Source: Peptostreptococcaceae bacterium VA2
Lineage (GTDB): Bacteria > Bacillota > Clostridia > Peptostreptococcales > Peptostreptococcaceae
DNA: 64,000 nt
NCBI GenBank assembly: GCA_000686145.1
Contig: JMMB01000007.1
Coordinates: 992,001-1,056,000, forward strand
Direction of reading: 5' to 3'
In this document: one piece after another, positions 55,971-64,000 of the stretch
Layout of the letters: the number at the start of each line of letters is the position of its first letter
Position numbering within the stretch: the first letter of the stretch is position 1
Notes under the pieces: generated by a model
The model's input: the letters and a program-made list of their open reading frames with translations, nothing else
Told to the model about the DNA's origin: nothing
Database searches by the model: none
Made by a program: the position numbers and the translations under genes

Positions 55971-55999
55971 GCTCGCTAACAATAGCGAGCTTTTTTTTA
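55971..55999 (+). terminator. Terminator between marR and the YwaF-like gene
   Basis: GCTCGCT pairs with AGCGAGC around AACAAT, then eight T. It abuts the stop of the convergent reverse gene. Confidence 0.85.
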
Positions 56000-56000
56000 T

Positions 56001-56654
56001 TTATTTTTTAAATTTAAAAATTTCTCTATCAGAAATGAAAACAGGTATATATACGGCTGTAGTGGCTAAAAAGAAAATTAAGATACCTGTTAAATTTAAT
56101 GCTGAAAAACTATAAGAATAATTAGCAGAAGTAATAATATTCAATAATAGTATAAATGAAAAATAAAGTATACAAGTAATGAAATTATCTCTTATAGCAT
56201 ATTTATTAATCTTGAATTTTCTAACTTCAACCATATAAACATTAGCATAAATCAATAAAACTTTAGAAAATATAAATAAGAAGTAAAGTATATTAGGGAA
56301 CCTATAAGGAATCTCTTTGAAGAAAATTATCTCTCCTATAGAACAAACTAAACTCCAAGAAAAAAAAACATTAAATAAGTGGTATTGCTTAAAAAATAAT
56401 ATAGCAATACAAATGTAAGCACAAAATCTACTGATACCAATAGGAAGAGAACTTAATGTATTATAATTTCCCATTGAAATTATTGAAACTTGTTCAAATA
56501 CTATTTCTAAAACAATTAACCAACAAATTATTTTTTCAACAATATAACTATAAGGTAATAAATTTTTAGTTAGTCTATTACAAAAACACATAAATATAGC
56601 AAAAATAAATAATATTATTAAATGTTCTCTAGAAAAAAGAAACGTATTAGTCAT
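56001..56654 (-). CDS. YwaF-like (TIGR02206-type) integral membrane protein
   Basis: 217 residues with about seven membrane helices and almost no soluble part. FSREHLIILFIFAIFM start and LPIGISRFCAYICIAILFF in the position of the LPLHLC motif suggest the YwaF family, of unknown function. Two Glu residues and several Cys lie in helices. AGGGGAG precedes the ATG on the reverse strand. Assignment is moderate only. Confidence 0.6.
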   Translation of the reverse strand: MTNTFLFSREHLIILFIFAIFMCFCNRLTKNLLPYSYIVEKIICWLIVLEIVFEQVSIISMGNYNTLSSLPIGISRFCAYICIAILFFKQYHLFNVFFSWSLVCSIGEIIFFKEIPYRFPNILYFLFIFSKVLLIYANVYMVEVRKFKINKYAIRDNFITCILYFSFILLLNIITSANYSYSFSALNLTGILIFFLATTAVYIPVFISDREIFKFKK

Positions 56655-56874
56655 AAAATTCTCCCCTGTAAATAAATTTTCACATATTTTATTTTAAAAA
56701 TTTAAAATTGATATAATCACTATATAATATAATATATTTTAAGTTTTTTTAAAATAGAATTAATAAAAATATACAAACTTAAGAATGCTAGTGTAACAAA
56801 AAAAAATAAAAATAATAAATTAATACTATATAGATAAAGACATTTGAAAATATCATTATGAGGAAGTGAATAAG

Positions 56875-57834
56875 TTGAAGAAAGCTAGCATTCAATTATG
56901 TGCCGATGTAGGAAGCAAGTATTGTCCATGTCACCTTGCGTACTCAGGGGATTGCATAAAGTGCCCAATTATACGTGGAGAAAAAACTTGCGACTGTTTG
57001 TGGCAAGGAGTTTGTATTTACAGTGAACTTAAACATAGCAAAAACACACCAATGTGTGAAAGAAAAGAAACTTTATGTGATATAAAAGAAGTAAAAGATT
57101 TAGAAAGTAATATTTTTTTAATAAAAATACAGGTGCCTAAAGACATGATAATAGATTTATGTAGTCCAGGTGCATATGTATTGATAAAAAGTAAGGATAA
57201 AAATAGCGATATATTTAACACTCCAATATCTGTTATGGATGTAGATGTAAAAAATTGTATTTTAGAAGTTGTAGTTAAATCAAGAGGAATTAAAACTAAG
57301 AATATAATAAATTTTGATCAAGTCTGGGTTAAAGGTCCATATTTTAATGGTGTTTTTGGAATAAAGCAAATCAAATGGGCTTATAAAATTAATACAGTTG
57401 TAGTATTAAATGGATTATCTCAAGTTAACTCTATAAACATTATAAAAAGATTATTAGAAAATAAGAATAATGTAGAAGTATTTATTAATAATAAAGCAAC
57501 TGTATTACAAGTAGTAATAGATAAGTTGAGAAACCTAGGTGTAAATATTTATGATACGGATTTAAATAAAGATAAAGACTTTTTAATTGATTATATAAGA
57601 AGAAATGACGTGGAATTTGTATATAGTGGAGGCTCTGACTTATTTAACAAATATGTAATGGATATTGTAGACTCAGTTGATGAAAATATAAATCTGGCCG
57701 TTTCAAATAGCAATTTAATATGCTGTGGAGAAGGTGTTTGTGGAGCTTGTACTATAGATGTAAATGGACAGAAGGTAAAGTCATGTAAGGCGCAAATCGA
57801 CAGTCGGGATTTTTTGAATTCTAGGAATTTATAG
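56875..57834 (+). CDS. PyrK-like [2Fe-2S] electron transfer protein, cysteine-rich and atypical
   Basis: 319 residues from TTG, placed about 9 bases after GAGGAAG; a GTG three codons upstream is too close to it. Three parts: a Cys-rich N-terminus with Cys at 9, 17, 19, 27, 30, 39, 41, 47, 61 and 68; a ferredoxin-reductase-like middle in which the FAD motif appears as FNTPISV (no Arg) and the glycine-rich NAD motif as LNGLSQVNS; and an intact C-terminal [2Fe-2S] site at Cys284, 289, 292 and 304 (CGEGVCGAC). It looks like a PyrK relative that has lost nucleotide contacts but kept and gained metal ligands. The FAD protein starts 11 bases downstream, so the two probably work together. No pyrD-like gene is near. 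Confidence 0.7.
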   Translation: MKKASIQLCADVGSKYCPCHLAYSGDCIKCPIIRGEKTCDCLWQGVCIYSELKHSKNTPMCERKETLCDIKEVKDLESNIFLIKIQVPKDMIIDLCSPGAYVLIKSKDKNSDIFNTPISVMDVDVKNCILEVVVKSRGIKTKNIINFDQVWVKGPYFNGVFGIKQIKWAYKINTVVVLNGLSQVNSINIIKRLLENKNNVEVFINNKATVLQVVIDKLRNLGVNIYDTDLNKDKDFLIDYIRRNDVEFVYSGGSDLFNKYVMDIVDSVDENINLAVSNSNLICCGEGVCGACTIDVNGQKVKSCKAQIDSRDFLNSRNL

Positions 57835-57845
57835 GGGGAATAAGT

Positions 57846-59129
57846 ATGCCAAAAGTAGTTATAATTGGAGGGGGATGGGCTGGATGCGCATCTGCCATAT
57901 CTGCTAAAAAAGCAGGAGCTGAGGTTGTTATATTAGAAAGAACTGATTTATTATTAGGACTTGGAAATGTTGGAGGAATAATGAGAAACAATGGCAGATA
58001 TAGTGCTACAGAAGAAGCAATTGACCTTGGAGCTAAAGAACTGTTTGAAATCACTGATAAATATTCTACTCATGTGAATATAGATTTCCCAGGCCATAAT
58101 CATGCAACGATTTATAACGTAACTAAGATAGAAAGACCTGTTAGACAAAAAATTATTGATATGGGAATAGAAGTTAAATTTTTTAGTAGAGTCGTAGATG
58201 TTGAAATGGAAGATAAAAAAATAATTGCGGTTATACTTGAAGATGGAGAAAAAATAAAGGGAGATGCTTTTGTAGAAACGACAGGTTCTTCAGGACCTAT
58301 GGGCAATTGTACTAAGTATGGTAATGGGTGTGCTATGTGTGTTTTAAGATGTCCTTCTTTTGGGGGAAGAGTTAGTATAAGTAGTAGGTGCGGTGTAGAG
58401 GATATGATTGGAAGACGAAATAATGGGGAGTACGGCGCATTTAGTGGATCAATGAAATTATTAAAAGAATCTTTAAGTGAAGAAATACAAAAAGAATTAA
58501 ATGAAAAAGGATGTTCAGTAGTTCCACTTCCAGAAGAATTAAAAAACGAAGAAAAACTAGATATAAAGGTATGCCAACAATACGCATTACCTGCTTTTTC
58601 TAATAATATTGTTTTAATAGATACAGGTCATGCAAAGCTTATGAGTCCATTTTTTAATTTAGAAAAATTAAGATTAGTACCTGGGTTTGAAGGAGCTTTA
58701 ATTGTTGACCCATACTCAGGCGGAAAAGGAAATTCTATTAGATATTTGTCTGTAGCTCCAAGAGATAATTATATGAGAGCTAAAGGTGTTGACAACTTGT
58801 TTGTTGCAGGAGAAAAATCAGGGTTTTATGTAGGGCATACAGAAGCTATATGTACAGGAAGTCTAGCAGGGCACAATGCAGCTAGAAGTTGTATAGGGAT
58901 GTATCTAATACAACTACCTACAAATTTGCTTATAGGAGACTTCATAGCTTATTCTAATAATGAAATGAGTAAACCAGATGGAGATAAATTGAGATTTACA
59001 TTTGCTGGTAGCATTTATTTTAATAGAATGAAAGAACTAGGTTTTTATAGTACAGATAAGAGTACTATTTGTGATAGGGTTAAAAAAGTTGGTCTAGAAG
59101 GATTGTATAATAAAAAAATAATAGAATGA
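57846..59129 (+). CDS. FAD-dependent oxidoreductase with four-cysteine motif
   Basis: 427 residues. N-terminal FAD-binding VVIIGGGWAGCASAISA (GGGWAG 8-13), Glu31 at the end of strand two, and a second FAD contact in KGVDNLFVAGEKSGFYVGHTE (about 317-337). The layout resembles GidA/TrmFO-related flavoproteins. Inserted at Cys155, 162, 165 and 169 (CAMCVLRCP) is a ferredoxin-like motif that could bind an Fe-S cluster. Partner of the upstream PyrK-like protein. GGGGGAA precedes the ATG. Substrate unknown. Confidence 0.75.
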   Translation: MPKVVIIGGGWAGCASAISAKKAGAEVVILERTDLLLGLGNVGGIMRNNGRYSATEEAIDLGAKELFEITDKYSTHVNIDFPGHNHATIYNVTKIERPVRQKIIDMGIEVKFFSRVVDVEMEDKKIIAVILEDGEKIKGDAFVETTGSSGPMGNCTKYGNGCAMCVLRCPSFGGRVSISSRCGVEDMIGRRNNGEYGAFSGSMKLLKESLSEEIQKELNEKGCSVVPLPEELKNEEKLDIKVCQQYALPAFSNNIVLIDTGHAKLMSPFFNLEKLRLVPGFEGALIVDPYSGGKGNSIRYLSVAPRDNYMRAKGVDNLFVAGEKSGFYVGHTEAICTGSLAGHNAARSCIGMYLIQLPTNLLIGDFIAYSNNEMSKPDGDKLRFTFAGSIYFNRMKELGFYSTDKSTICDRVKKVGLEGLYNKKIIE

Positions 59130-59136
59130 TAAAAAT

Positions 59137-59182
59137 ATCCTATAAAGTAGATAGCAAAAAGCTACTTTATAGGATGTTTTTG
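59137..59182 (+). terminator. Terminator after the redox pair
   Basis: ATCCTATAAAGTAG and CTACTTTATAGGAT are perfect 14-base arms, followed by GTTTTTG. Confidence 0.85.
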
Positions 59183-59248
59183 TTATTTTAAATAAATAAT
59201 TGTAAATATAAAAGAAGGAAATTAAGTAGCTAAAGGAGAAAGGATATT

Positions 59249-59308
59249 ATGATATATAAAAGCATAATACTTAATAAAGAGCAACTAGATAAAGTCTTAA
59301 AAATGTAA
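59249..59308 (+). CDS. Possible 19-residue peptide or gene remnant
   Basis: MIYKSIILNKEQLDKVLKM, starting after an excellent AAAGGAGAAAGGA site and ending 14 bases before the next gene. It could be a leader peptide, a real small protein, or the stump of a decayed gene. Confidence 0.4.
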   Translation: MIYKSIILNKEQLDKVLKM

Positions 59309-59322
59309 GGGGGATCAAAATA

Positions 59323-59511
59323 ATGAAAACTTTGAAACTGGATGGAGATCAGATTAACCTAATAAAAAGAGCCGTAGAACATTATAATGAAGATATTGAG
59401 AAAGAGTATTTAAGACTTGTAAATACAGCAATTACAGAGGAAGAAAGAAAATTACATACAAATGAAAAGGCAACAATTGATAGCCTAAATGCTAAATTAG
59501 GTAAAAAATAA
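59323..59511 (+). CDS. Unknown 62-residue helical protein
   Basis: ATG after AAGGGGGATC. Highly charged and helix-prone (NLIKRAVEHYNEDIEKEYLRL, then EEERKLHTNEKATIDSLNAKLG), no Cys, no membrane segment. I do not recognise a family; it lacks the SQELD motif of Spo0E-like proteins. Own terminator follows. Confidence 0.6.
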   Translation: MKTLKLDGDQINLIKRAVEHYNEDIEKEYLRLVNTAITEEERKLHTNEKATIDSLNAKLGKK

Positions 59512-59550
59512 AAAATGTGCATCTAAATATGAGAAGATTATAAAATATAT

Positions 59551-59587
59551 AAGGCACTTACTTTTATTTAGTAGGTGCTTTATATAT
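59551..59587 (+). terminator. Terminator after the 62-residue gene
   Basis: AAGGCACTTACT and AGTAGGTGCTT form the stem; moderate T-rich tail. It lies just past the convergent lysR stop. Confidence 0.65.
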
Positions 59588-59599
59588 TTTATAAAGTTA

Positions 59600-60481
59600 T
59601 TATTTATAAATTGATGAGATAACGTAATCTTTAAATGCTTTTGAAACAGGCGACATATAAGAATTTTTAAGCCATCCCATATAAATAATCCTATCTTTGA
59701 TATTTTCTTTGATTTTTATAATTGAAACACTATTTGTATTAATAAGTGGTGTATTAGGAACTATAGAAATACCGACACCTGCGGCCACTAACCCTTCTAA
59801 CATACTAGCATCACTAGGTTGTATAGAAATTTTAGGAATATACCCTAATGATTTAGAGTAAGAAATCATCTTATCTTTATTTACCTCACAAGAGGCAACA
59901 AAAGATTCATGTTTTAAATCCTTTAAAGAAATCTTAGTTTTATTTGAAAGACTATGATCCTTAGGAACAATTAAAACATATTCTTCTTTCTTTATAGAAA
60001 TAGATTCAATTTCATTATTAAGATTAATGCTATCTACAGAGTCATAAAATCCTAAATCTATTTTTCCACTTTTTAAATCCTTTAATATACTTCCTACACA
60101 TTGATGATTAAATTGGAATTTAGTATTAGGACTAATATTTAAAAAACCACTAATTATAAACGGCATAAAAAACGTACTCACAGTAGAAGTAGATGATATA
60201 GAAATAGTGCCTGTATTAGGGTTTGTTATATCTTGTAATTCCCTTATTCCTTTTTCAATTTCAGCTAAAGCTACATTTGTGTGAGATAAAAAGATTTTTC
60301 CAAAGTTAGTAAGTTTTATGTTACGGCCATTCTTTTCAAATAAAGGCACATTTAGTTCCTCTTCTAATTTTGATATTGATTTGCTTAAAGCTGGTTGAGT
60401 TACTGACAGTAGTTGAGCAGAAAGTGTGAAATTTTCAGTTTCAGCTATTGATTTGAGATATTGTAACTGTTGTAAATTCAT
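59600..60481 (-). CDS. LysR family transcriptional regulator
   Basis: 293 residues starting MNLQQLQYLKSIAETENFTLSAQLL; the ATG follows AAGGAG on the reverse strand, while a longer frame to 60544 has no ribosome site. N-terminal winged helix with VTQPALSKSISKLEEELNVPLFEKNG, then a periplasmic-binding-like effector domain. Divergent from the ferredoxin-nitroreductase gene, its likely target. Confidence 0.92.
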   Translation of the reverse strand: MNLQQLQYLKSIAETENFTLSAQLLSVTQPALSKSISKLEEELNVPLFEKNGRNIKLTNFGKIFLSHTNVALAEIEKGIRELQDITNPNTGTISISSTSTVSTFFMPFIISGFLNISPNTKFQFNHQCVGSILKDLKSGKIDLGFYDSVDSINLNNEIESISIKKEEYVLIVPKDHSLSNKTKISLKDLKHESFVASCEVNKDKMISYSKSLGYIPKISIQPSDASMLEGLVAAGVGISIVPNTPLINTNSVSIIKIKENIKDRIIYMGWLKNSYMSPVSKAFKDYVISSIYK

Positions 60482-60541
60482 TTTGGACTCCTTAGTAGTT
60501 AGTAGATTTAATATAAAAAACACAGATTCTAACAATGAAAA

Positions 60542-60672
60542 CATATAACTAAAAGTAATAGTTATATGAATTACATTAAATAGACATAGTAGAATTTATA
60601 ATGGTATAATCACAAAATATAGAATTTAAATTATGAATAATACATATCAATTATAAATATTATTTATAGTTG
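60542..60672. promoter_or_regulatory. LysR/nitroreductase intergenic palindromes and promoter
   Basis: 60542-60568: CATATAACT and AGTTATATG, perfect 9-base arms nine bases apart, a size suited to a LysR dimer. 60581-60610: TAGACA, 18 bases, TATAAT for the forward gene. 60648-60672: 12-base arms CAATTATAAATA and TATTTATAGTTG around one T, one mismatch, in the forward leader. Confidence 0.5.
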
Positions 60673-60703
60673 TGTCAAAAATATACTTAAGGAGCGATTT
60701 TTT

Positions 60704-61525
60704 ATGATGAATGTAGATAAAGATAAATGTATAGGTTGTGGATTATGTGTGAAGGACTGTTTTGTAAGAGACATAGAGCTGATAGATGGCAAAGCTAAAA
60801 TAAACAATATGACTTGCTTTAAGTGCGGACATTGTATAGCTATATGTCCTAAAGGTGCAGTATATACAGATGAATACAGTATGGAAGATGTAGAAGAATA
60901 TAATAAAGAAGAATTTGAAATAGATGCAGACAACTTACTAAATTTTATTAAATTTAGAAGAACTATAAGACAATTCAAAAACAAAGATGTAGAAACAGAA
61001 AAACTTTCTAAAATTATAGAAGCAGGAAGATTTACTCAAACAGGAAGTAATAGTCAAAATGTCTCTTACATTGTAGTAAGAGAAGGGATAGATAAATTAA
61101 AAGAAATAGCATTAGAAAGCTTAAATGGATTAGGTGAAAATATACTTTCTAATTTAAATCCACAAATGATGCCATTTAAGAGATACGCACAGATGTGGGT
61201 AAATATGTACAAAAATTATAAGTTAAATCCAAATGGAAAAGAGCAATTATTTTTTAATGCTCCAGCTATAGTATTAGTTGTATCTGATTCACCAGTAAAT
61301 GCAGCATTAGCTTCTTCTAATATGGAACTTATGACTAATGCGTTAGGCCTTGGAACTTTCTTTAGTGGATTTTTTGTAAGAGCAGCACAAGGGAATAAGA
61401 AAATTATGGATTATTTAGAATTAGGAGAAGGAAAAGAAATTGTTACATGTATGGTAATAGGATATCCTGATGTCAAATATTCAAGAACAACACCTAGAAA
61501 AATTGCAGAGATAAGTTGGAAATAA
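60704..61525 (+). CDS. Ferredoxin-nitroreductase fusion protein
   Basis: 273 residues. N-terminal 2x[4Fe-4S] ferredoxin with Cys 9/12/15/19 and 38/41/44/48 (CIGCGLCVKDC, CFKCGHCIAICP), then an FMN nitroreductase domain starting RRTIRQFKNKDV with ASSNMELMTNALGLG. Common in clostridia, where reduced ferredoxin-type electrons are passed to a flavin. Substrate unknown; regulated by the divergent LysR protein by inference. ATG is 9 bases after AAGGAG. Confidence 0.9.
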   Translation: MMNVDKDKCIGCGLCVKDCFVRDIELIDGKAKINNMTCFKCGHCIAICPKGAVYTDEYSMEDVEEYNKEEFEIDADNLLNFIKFRRTIRQFKNKDVETEKLSKIIEAGRFTQTGSNSQNVSYIVVREGIDKLKEIALESLNGLGENILSNLNPQMMPFKRYAQMWVNMYKNYKLNPNGKEQLFFNAPAIVLVVSDSPVNAALASSNMELMTNALGLGTFFSGFFVRAAQGNKKIMDYLELGEGKEIVTCMVIGYPDVKYSRTTPRKIAEISWK

Positions 61526-61548
61526 AATAACCTAACTGACAAAACAAT

Positions 61549-61599
61549 AAAACCAAGTAGATTAATTTGTATGTATTATTAATTTACTTGGTTTTCTTA
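61549..61599 (+). terminator. Terminator after the nitroreductase gene
   Basis: AAAACCAAGTA and TACTTGGTTTT, with further inner pairing ATTAAT/ATTAAT, followed by CTTAT. Confidence 0.7.
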
Positions 61600-61688
61600 T
61601 TGAAAAAAATATTTTCAATAAGAAAAGGTAAAACATTGGTGTATGTAAAATATACATATATAAATAAAAAATTAAAGGGTGTGTATAT

Positions 61689-62165
61689 ATGGACATCACA
61701 GAAGTAAGCTATAGAATGTTTGAAATATATGCTAGAGAATATAAAAAACTCATAAATGAAAAGGAAGAAATAAAAATACCACATATAGAAAATAAAATGA
61801 AAGAGATTAGTGAAGAATTAACTTATTATATAAAAGAAATTTGTAAGTTAGATGCACAATTTAAACAAAATAGCGATGAAATTCCAGATCCAATTAAATA
61901 TTTTATGGAAAATGGAAAACCCCTAAATCCATATGATTATATAAACAATACTTCGTGGGAAGGTTTCTGGAAACAATGTAGCGGAAAAGACTTAGAATAT
62001 TTTATATCCTATTTAGAATATCCAATAATATATCCAAAGCATGAAAACTACTTAGAGGGTGATAGATGTTTGTTAAAAGTATTTACAAAAGAGACTGGAT
62101 TATCAAAAATACCATATGGAGTAAAATGTGCCCAGATTATAAATAAAAAATATTTTATTAAATGA
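61689..62165 (+). CDS. Unknown 158-residue protein
   Basis: Starts at ATG 6 bases after GGGTGTG. Soluble, acidic and aromatic-rich, with ITEVSYRMFEIYAREYKKL in an N-terminal helical part and NTSWEGFWKQCSGKDLEYF in the middle; three or four Cys without a clear metal motif. No family recognised. Alone between two terminator or promoter regions. Confidence 0.55.
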   Translation: MDITEVSYRMFEIYAREYKKLINEKEEIKIPHIENKMKEISEELTYYIKEICKLDAQFKQNSDEIPDPIKYFMENGKPLNPYDYINNTSWEGFWKQCSGKDLEYFISYLEYPIIYPKHENYLEGDRCLLKVFTKETGLSKIPYGVKCAQIINKKYFIK

Positions 62166-62269
62166 AAATAGTTAAATAGTGTAAAAAAATTCCTGCCACT
62201 GCCGTATAAACATTATAACTATAAATTACAGTTAATATAGTTGATTTTAACGTATAGAGGGGGAAGAAA

Positions 62270-64000
62270 ATGAATAAAAAAATAGCCCTAGCGACATTGA
62301 TAATACCTATGGCAGTAAGTAATGTATATGCATCAGGAATAACCGGTATAGTTACAACTAGTTCTTTAAATATAAGAAGTGGAGCAGGATCTAATTATGC
62401 CGTTTTATTTAGTGTTAAAAAAAATGAGAAAGTTACTATAAATCAAACATCTAATGGATGGTATAAGATAAAGACAAGTTCAGGTAAAGAAGGATGGGGC
62501 TCATCTAATTATATATTAAAATCAAGTCCTAATGATAATTCCGATGGATCAAATACATCTGGGGTTAAAAAAAGAGTATCAATAAATTCATTAAACATGA
62601 GAAGTGGTGCTGGAACAAGTTATAGATCTATAGCTACTTTAAATAAGGGAACAGTGCTAGACGTAGTATCAGAAGGTAACGGATGGACAAAAGTTAAACA
62701 TGAGGGAAGATTAGGTTATGTTTCTAGTGAATATTTGCAAGACATAAAACCTGAAGCAACGACACAAGGTCTAAAAGAAGTAACGACATCTAGCTTAAAT
62801 GTAAGAAGTGGTGCAAATACTAGTTGTTCAGTAGTTGGCAAGTTGGAAAAGGGAGAAAAAATAAAAGTAATATCAGAAAGTAATGAATGGGCAAAAATTG
62901 AGTATAAGGGGAAAATAGCATACACATCTAGTAGATACTTAAAAAATGCTTCATCTTCTTCAAATCCAGTTCAAAATCCCCCATCAACAAATCCAAAGCC
63001 AGAAGGCGTTAATGAAACCAAAATAGTAAATATAAATTCATTAAATGTAAGAAGTGGACCTGGTACTACTTATAGCAAAGTAGGAACTCTTAAAAAAGGT
63101 GAAAAAGTATGGGTAATGTCACAAAGTAGTGGATGGTCAAAGTTAAACTATAATAATAAAACTGCTTATACATCAAGCCAGTATTTAAGTAAGGAAGATA
63201 CTACATTAAATCCGCCATCAGTAGTAGGGGGAGAGAGCAGTGAAAATATAAATGGAGCTACTGTAAATTATAAAGGTTTAAGTTATACACTAGCAGACCA
63301 TGTGAGAGTACAAAAAGAAAGAGCAAATGCAGGTGGGAATGTTATAAGTTCAAGTATACCAAGAGGTAGTGAGGCCTCTGGAGTTAACGTAAGCAGAGGC
63401 TTTGTACAATCAAATAACAGTGATTTAACATATTATTTAAATCCAAGTAACTTTATAAAAACTTCAAAGGGTATGATGCAGTTTCTAAAACTAGATAGCT
63501 ATAAAGGTGGAATATCAGAAAATGAGTTAAACTCATACTTAAATTCTCTACCGAAAGCTTCTTCAGGAACTAATGTATTTTATAATAAAGGACAAGCTTT
63601 TATAAATGCAGCACAAAACTATAATATAGATCTTGCATACCTTGTTTCACATGCTATGTGGGAAACTGCTTATGGAAAATCAAAATTAGCCCAAGGACAA
63701 ACAATAACATCATTTAAGGGGAAAACTCTTAGTAGACCTGTTAAAGTTTATAATTTCTTTGGAATAGGAGCTATCGATAAAAGCGCTAATGTATCAGGAG
63801 CAGAGGCTGCATATTCAAATGGATGGACAAGTATAGAAAAAACTATAGATGGTTCAGCTCAGTGGATAGCTAAAAATTATATAAAAAATTCTAGATACAA
63901 TCAAAATACTATATATAAAATGAAATTTAGTTATGATTATTCTTGGCACCAATATGCTACAGATGTAAACTGGCCAAATGGTATTTCGGGAATAATGGTT
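62270..64000 (+). CDS. acd: SH3-repeat N-acetylglucosaminidase (autolysin), 3' end outside window
   Basis: 577 codons are present and the frame is open at the window end. ATG follows AGAGGGGGAAG. Signal peptide 1-22 (NVYASG), then four bacterial SH3 domains starting near residues 23, 97, 167 and 249 (each with SLNxRSG), separated by Ser/Asn/Pro linkers, then a glucosaminidase domain from about 428 with HAMWETAYGKSKLAQG, which carries the catalytic Glu. Cuts N-acetylglucosamine bonds in peptidoglycan; the SH3 repeats bind the wall. Resembles Acd of C. difficile, which I place at this locus from memory. AACTATA/TATAGTT (62217-62242) upstream is an inverted repeat. Confidence 0.88.
   Translation, partial: MNKKIALATLIIPMAVSNVYASGITGIVTTSSLNIRSGAGSNYAVLFSVKKNEKVTINQTSNGWYKIKTSSGKEGWGSSNYILKSSPNDNSDGSNTSGVKKRVSINSLNMRSGAGTSYRSIATLNKGTVLDVVSEGNGWTKVKHEGRLGYVSSEYLQDIKPEATTQGLKEVTTSSLNVRSGANTSCSVVGKLEKGEKIKVISESNEWAKIEYKGKIAYTSSRYLKNASSSSNPVQNPPSTNPKPEGVNETKIVNINSLNVRSGPGTTYSKVGTLKKGEKVWVMSQSSGWSKLNYNNKTAYTSSQYLSKEDTTLNPPSVVGGESSENINGATVNYKGLSYTLADHVRVQKERANAGGNVISSSIPRGSEASGVNVSRGFVQSNNSDLTYYLNPSNFIKTSKGMMQFLKLDSYKGGISENELNSYLNSLPKASSGTNVFYNKGQAFINAAQNYNIDLAYLVSHAMWETAYGKSKLAQGQTITSFKGKTLSRPVKVYNFFGIGAIDKSANVSGAEAAYSNGWTSIEKTIDGSAQWIAKNYIKNSRYNQNTIYKMKFSYDYSWHQYATDVNWPNGISGIMV

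Noticed and set aside
59323-59511. Spo0E-like phosphatase
   Set aside because: Length and helicity fit but the SQELD signature is absent.
62716-62925. Reverse-strand open frame inside the autolysin
   Set aside because: Lies opposite the second to third SH3 domains in a clearly coding region and has no own signals.
1-64000. Prophage, defence system, insertion sequence or CRISPR array
   Set aside because: No transposase, integrase, capsid, Cas or restriction genes and no long terminal repeats were seen on reading both strands.

Overview
The window is very AT-rich, tightly packed chromosomal DNA from a low-GC, endospore-forming anaerobic Firmicute. The gene order (aroE, pilins, aroK, aroQ, efp, rnc, smc, ftsY, ylxM, ffh, rpsP, khpA, rimM, trmD, rplS, then topA, codY, iscR, iscS, iscU, mnmA, alaS, fur, rnj, SASP, dacF, scpAB, acd-like) is what I recall for Peptostreptococcaceae such as Clostridioides difficile and its relatives (Paeniclostridium, Paraclostridium, Romboutsia). 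That placement rests on memory of synteny, not a search. I saw no prophage, insertion sequence, CRISPR array, tRNA or rRNA.

Layout. 1-4.5 kb: end of a degenerate sensor kinase, then shikimate genes (aroE, aroK, aroQ) with four small type IV pilin-like genes set between them. 4.6-16.9 kb: core translation, RNA-processing, chromosome and secretion genes (efp, zinc-ribbon gene, rnc, radical SAM gene, smc, ftsY, ylxM, ffh, rpsP, khpA, rimM, trmD, rplS). 16.9-24.1 kb: a more accessory stretch holding reverse-strand manA, rbgA, an unknown gene, a coiled-coil protein built from exact 14-residue repeats, a MarR-MATE pair and brnQ. 24.2-34.6 kb: rnhB, an FMN enzyme, yraN, comM-like, dprA, topA, codY, rarA, a GNAT protein. 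34.8-42.5 kb: ROK glucokinase, the isc Fe-S operon, mnmA, an alanine T-box and alaS. 42.5-55.2 kb: ireB, a large conserved membrane protein, ruvX, DUF1292, an LCP protein, fur, a YdjM-like gene, RNase J, YlbF-like, a spore SASP, dacF, an M50 protease, scpAB, DUF2953 and ytfJ. 55.4-64 kb: accessory regulators and redox genes (MarR, YwaF-like, a PyrK-like plus FAD protein pair, LysR with a divergent ferredoxin-nitroreductase) and the start of an SH3-repeat N-acetylglucosaminidase cut by the window end.

How it works together. Several regulators lie in the window with candidate sites. codY is at 31.6 kb and a good CodY box lies before brnQ. fur has a Fur box at its own start site. iscR has a 25-nt inverted repeat around its promoter. 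marR has an operator over its -35. The LysR/nitroreductase intergene has two palindromes. A perfect 21-bp palindrome of unknown owner lies between the YdjM-like gene and RNase J. The spore SASP, DacF and YtfJ/DUF2953 genes and the topA-dprA-comM run fit a spore former with DNA-processing functions.

Novelty. Most of the window is conserved housekeeping sequence, and I did not find a clearly new multi-gene system. The best candidates for a second look are the 56.9-59.1 kb redox pair (PyrK-like protein with lost nucleotide-site residues but rich in cysteines, next to an FAD enzyme with a four-cysteine motif), the 21-bp palindrome, the apparent 2-base frameshift in the third pilin leader, and the 14-residue repeat protein.
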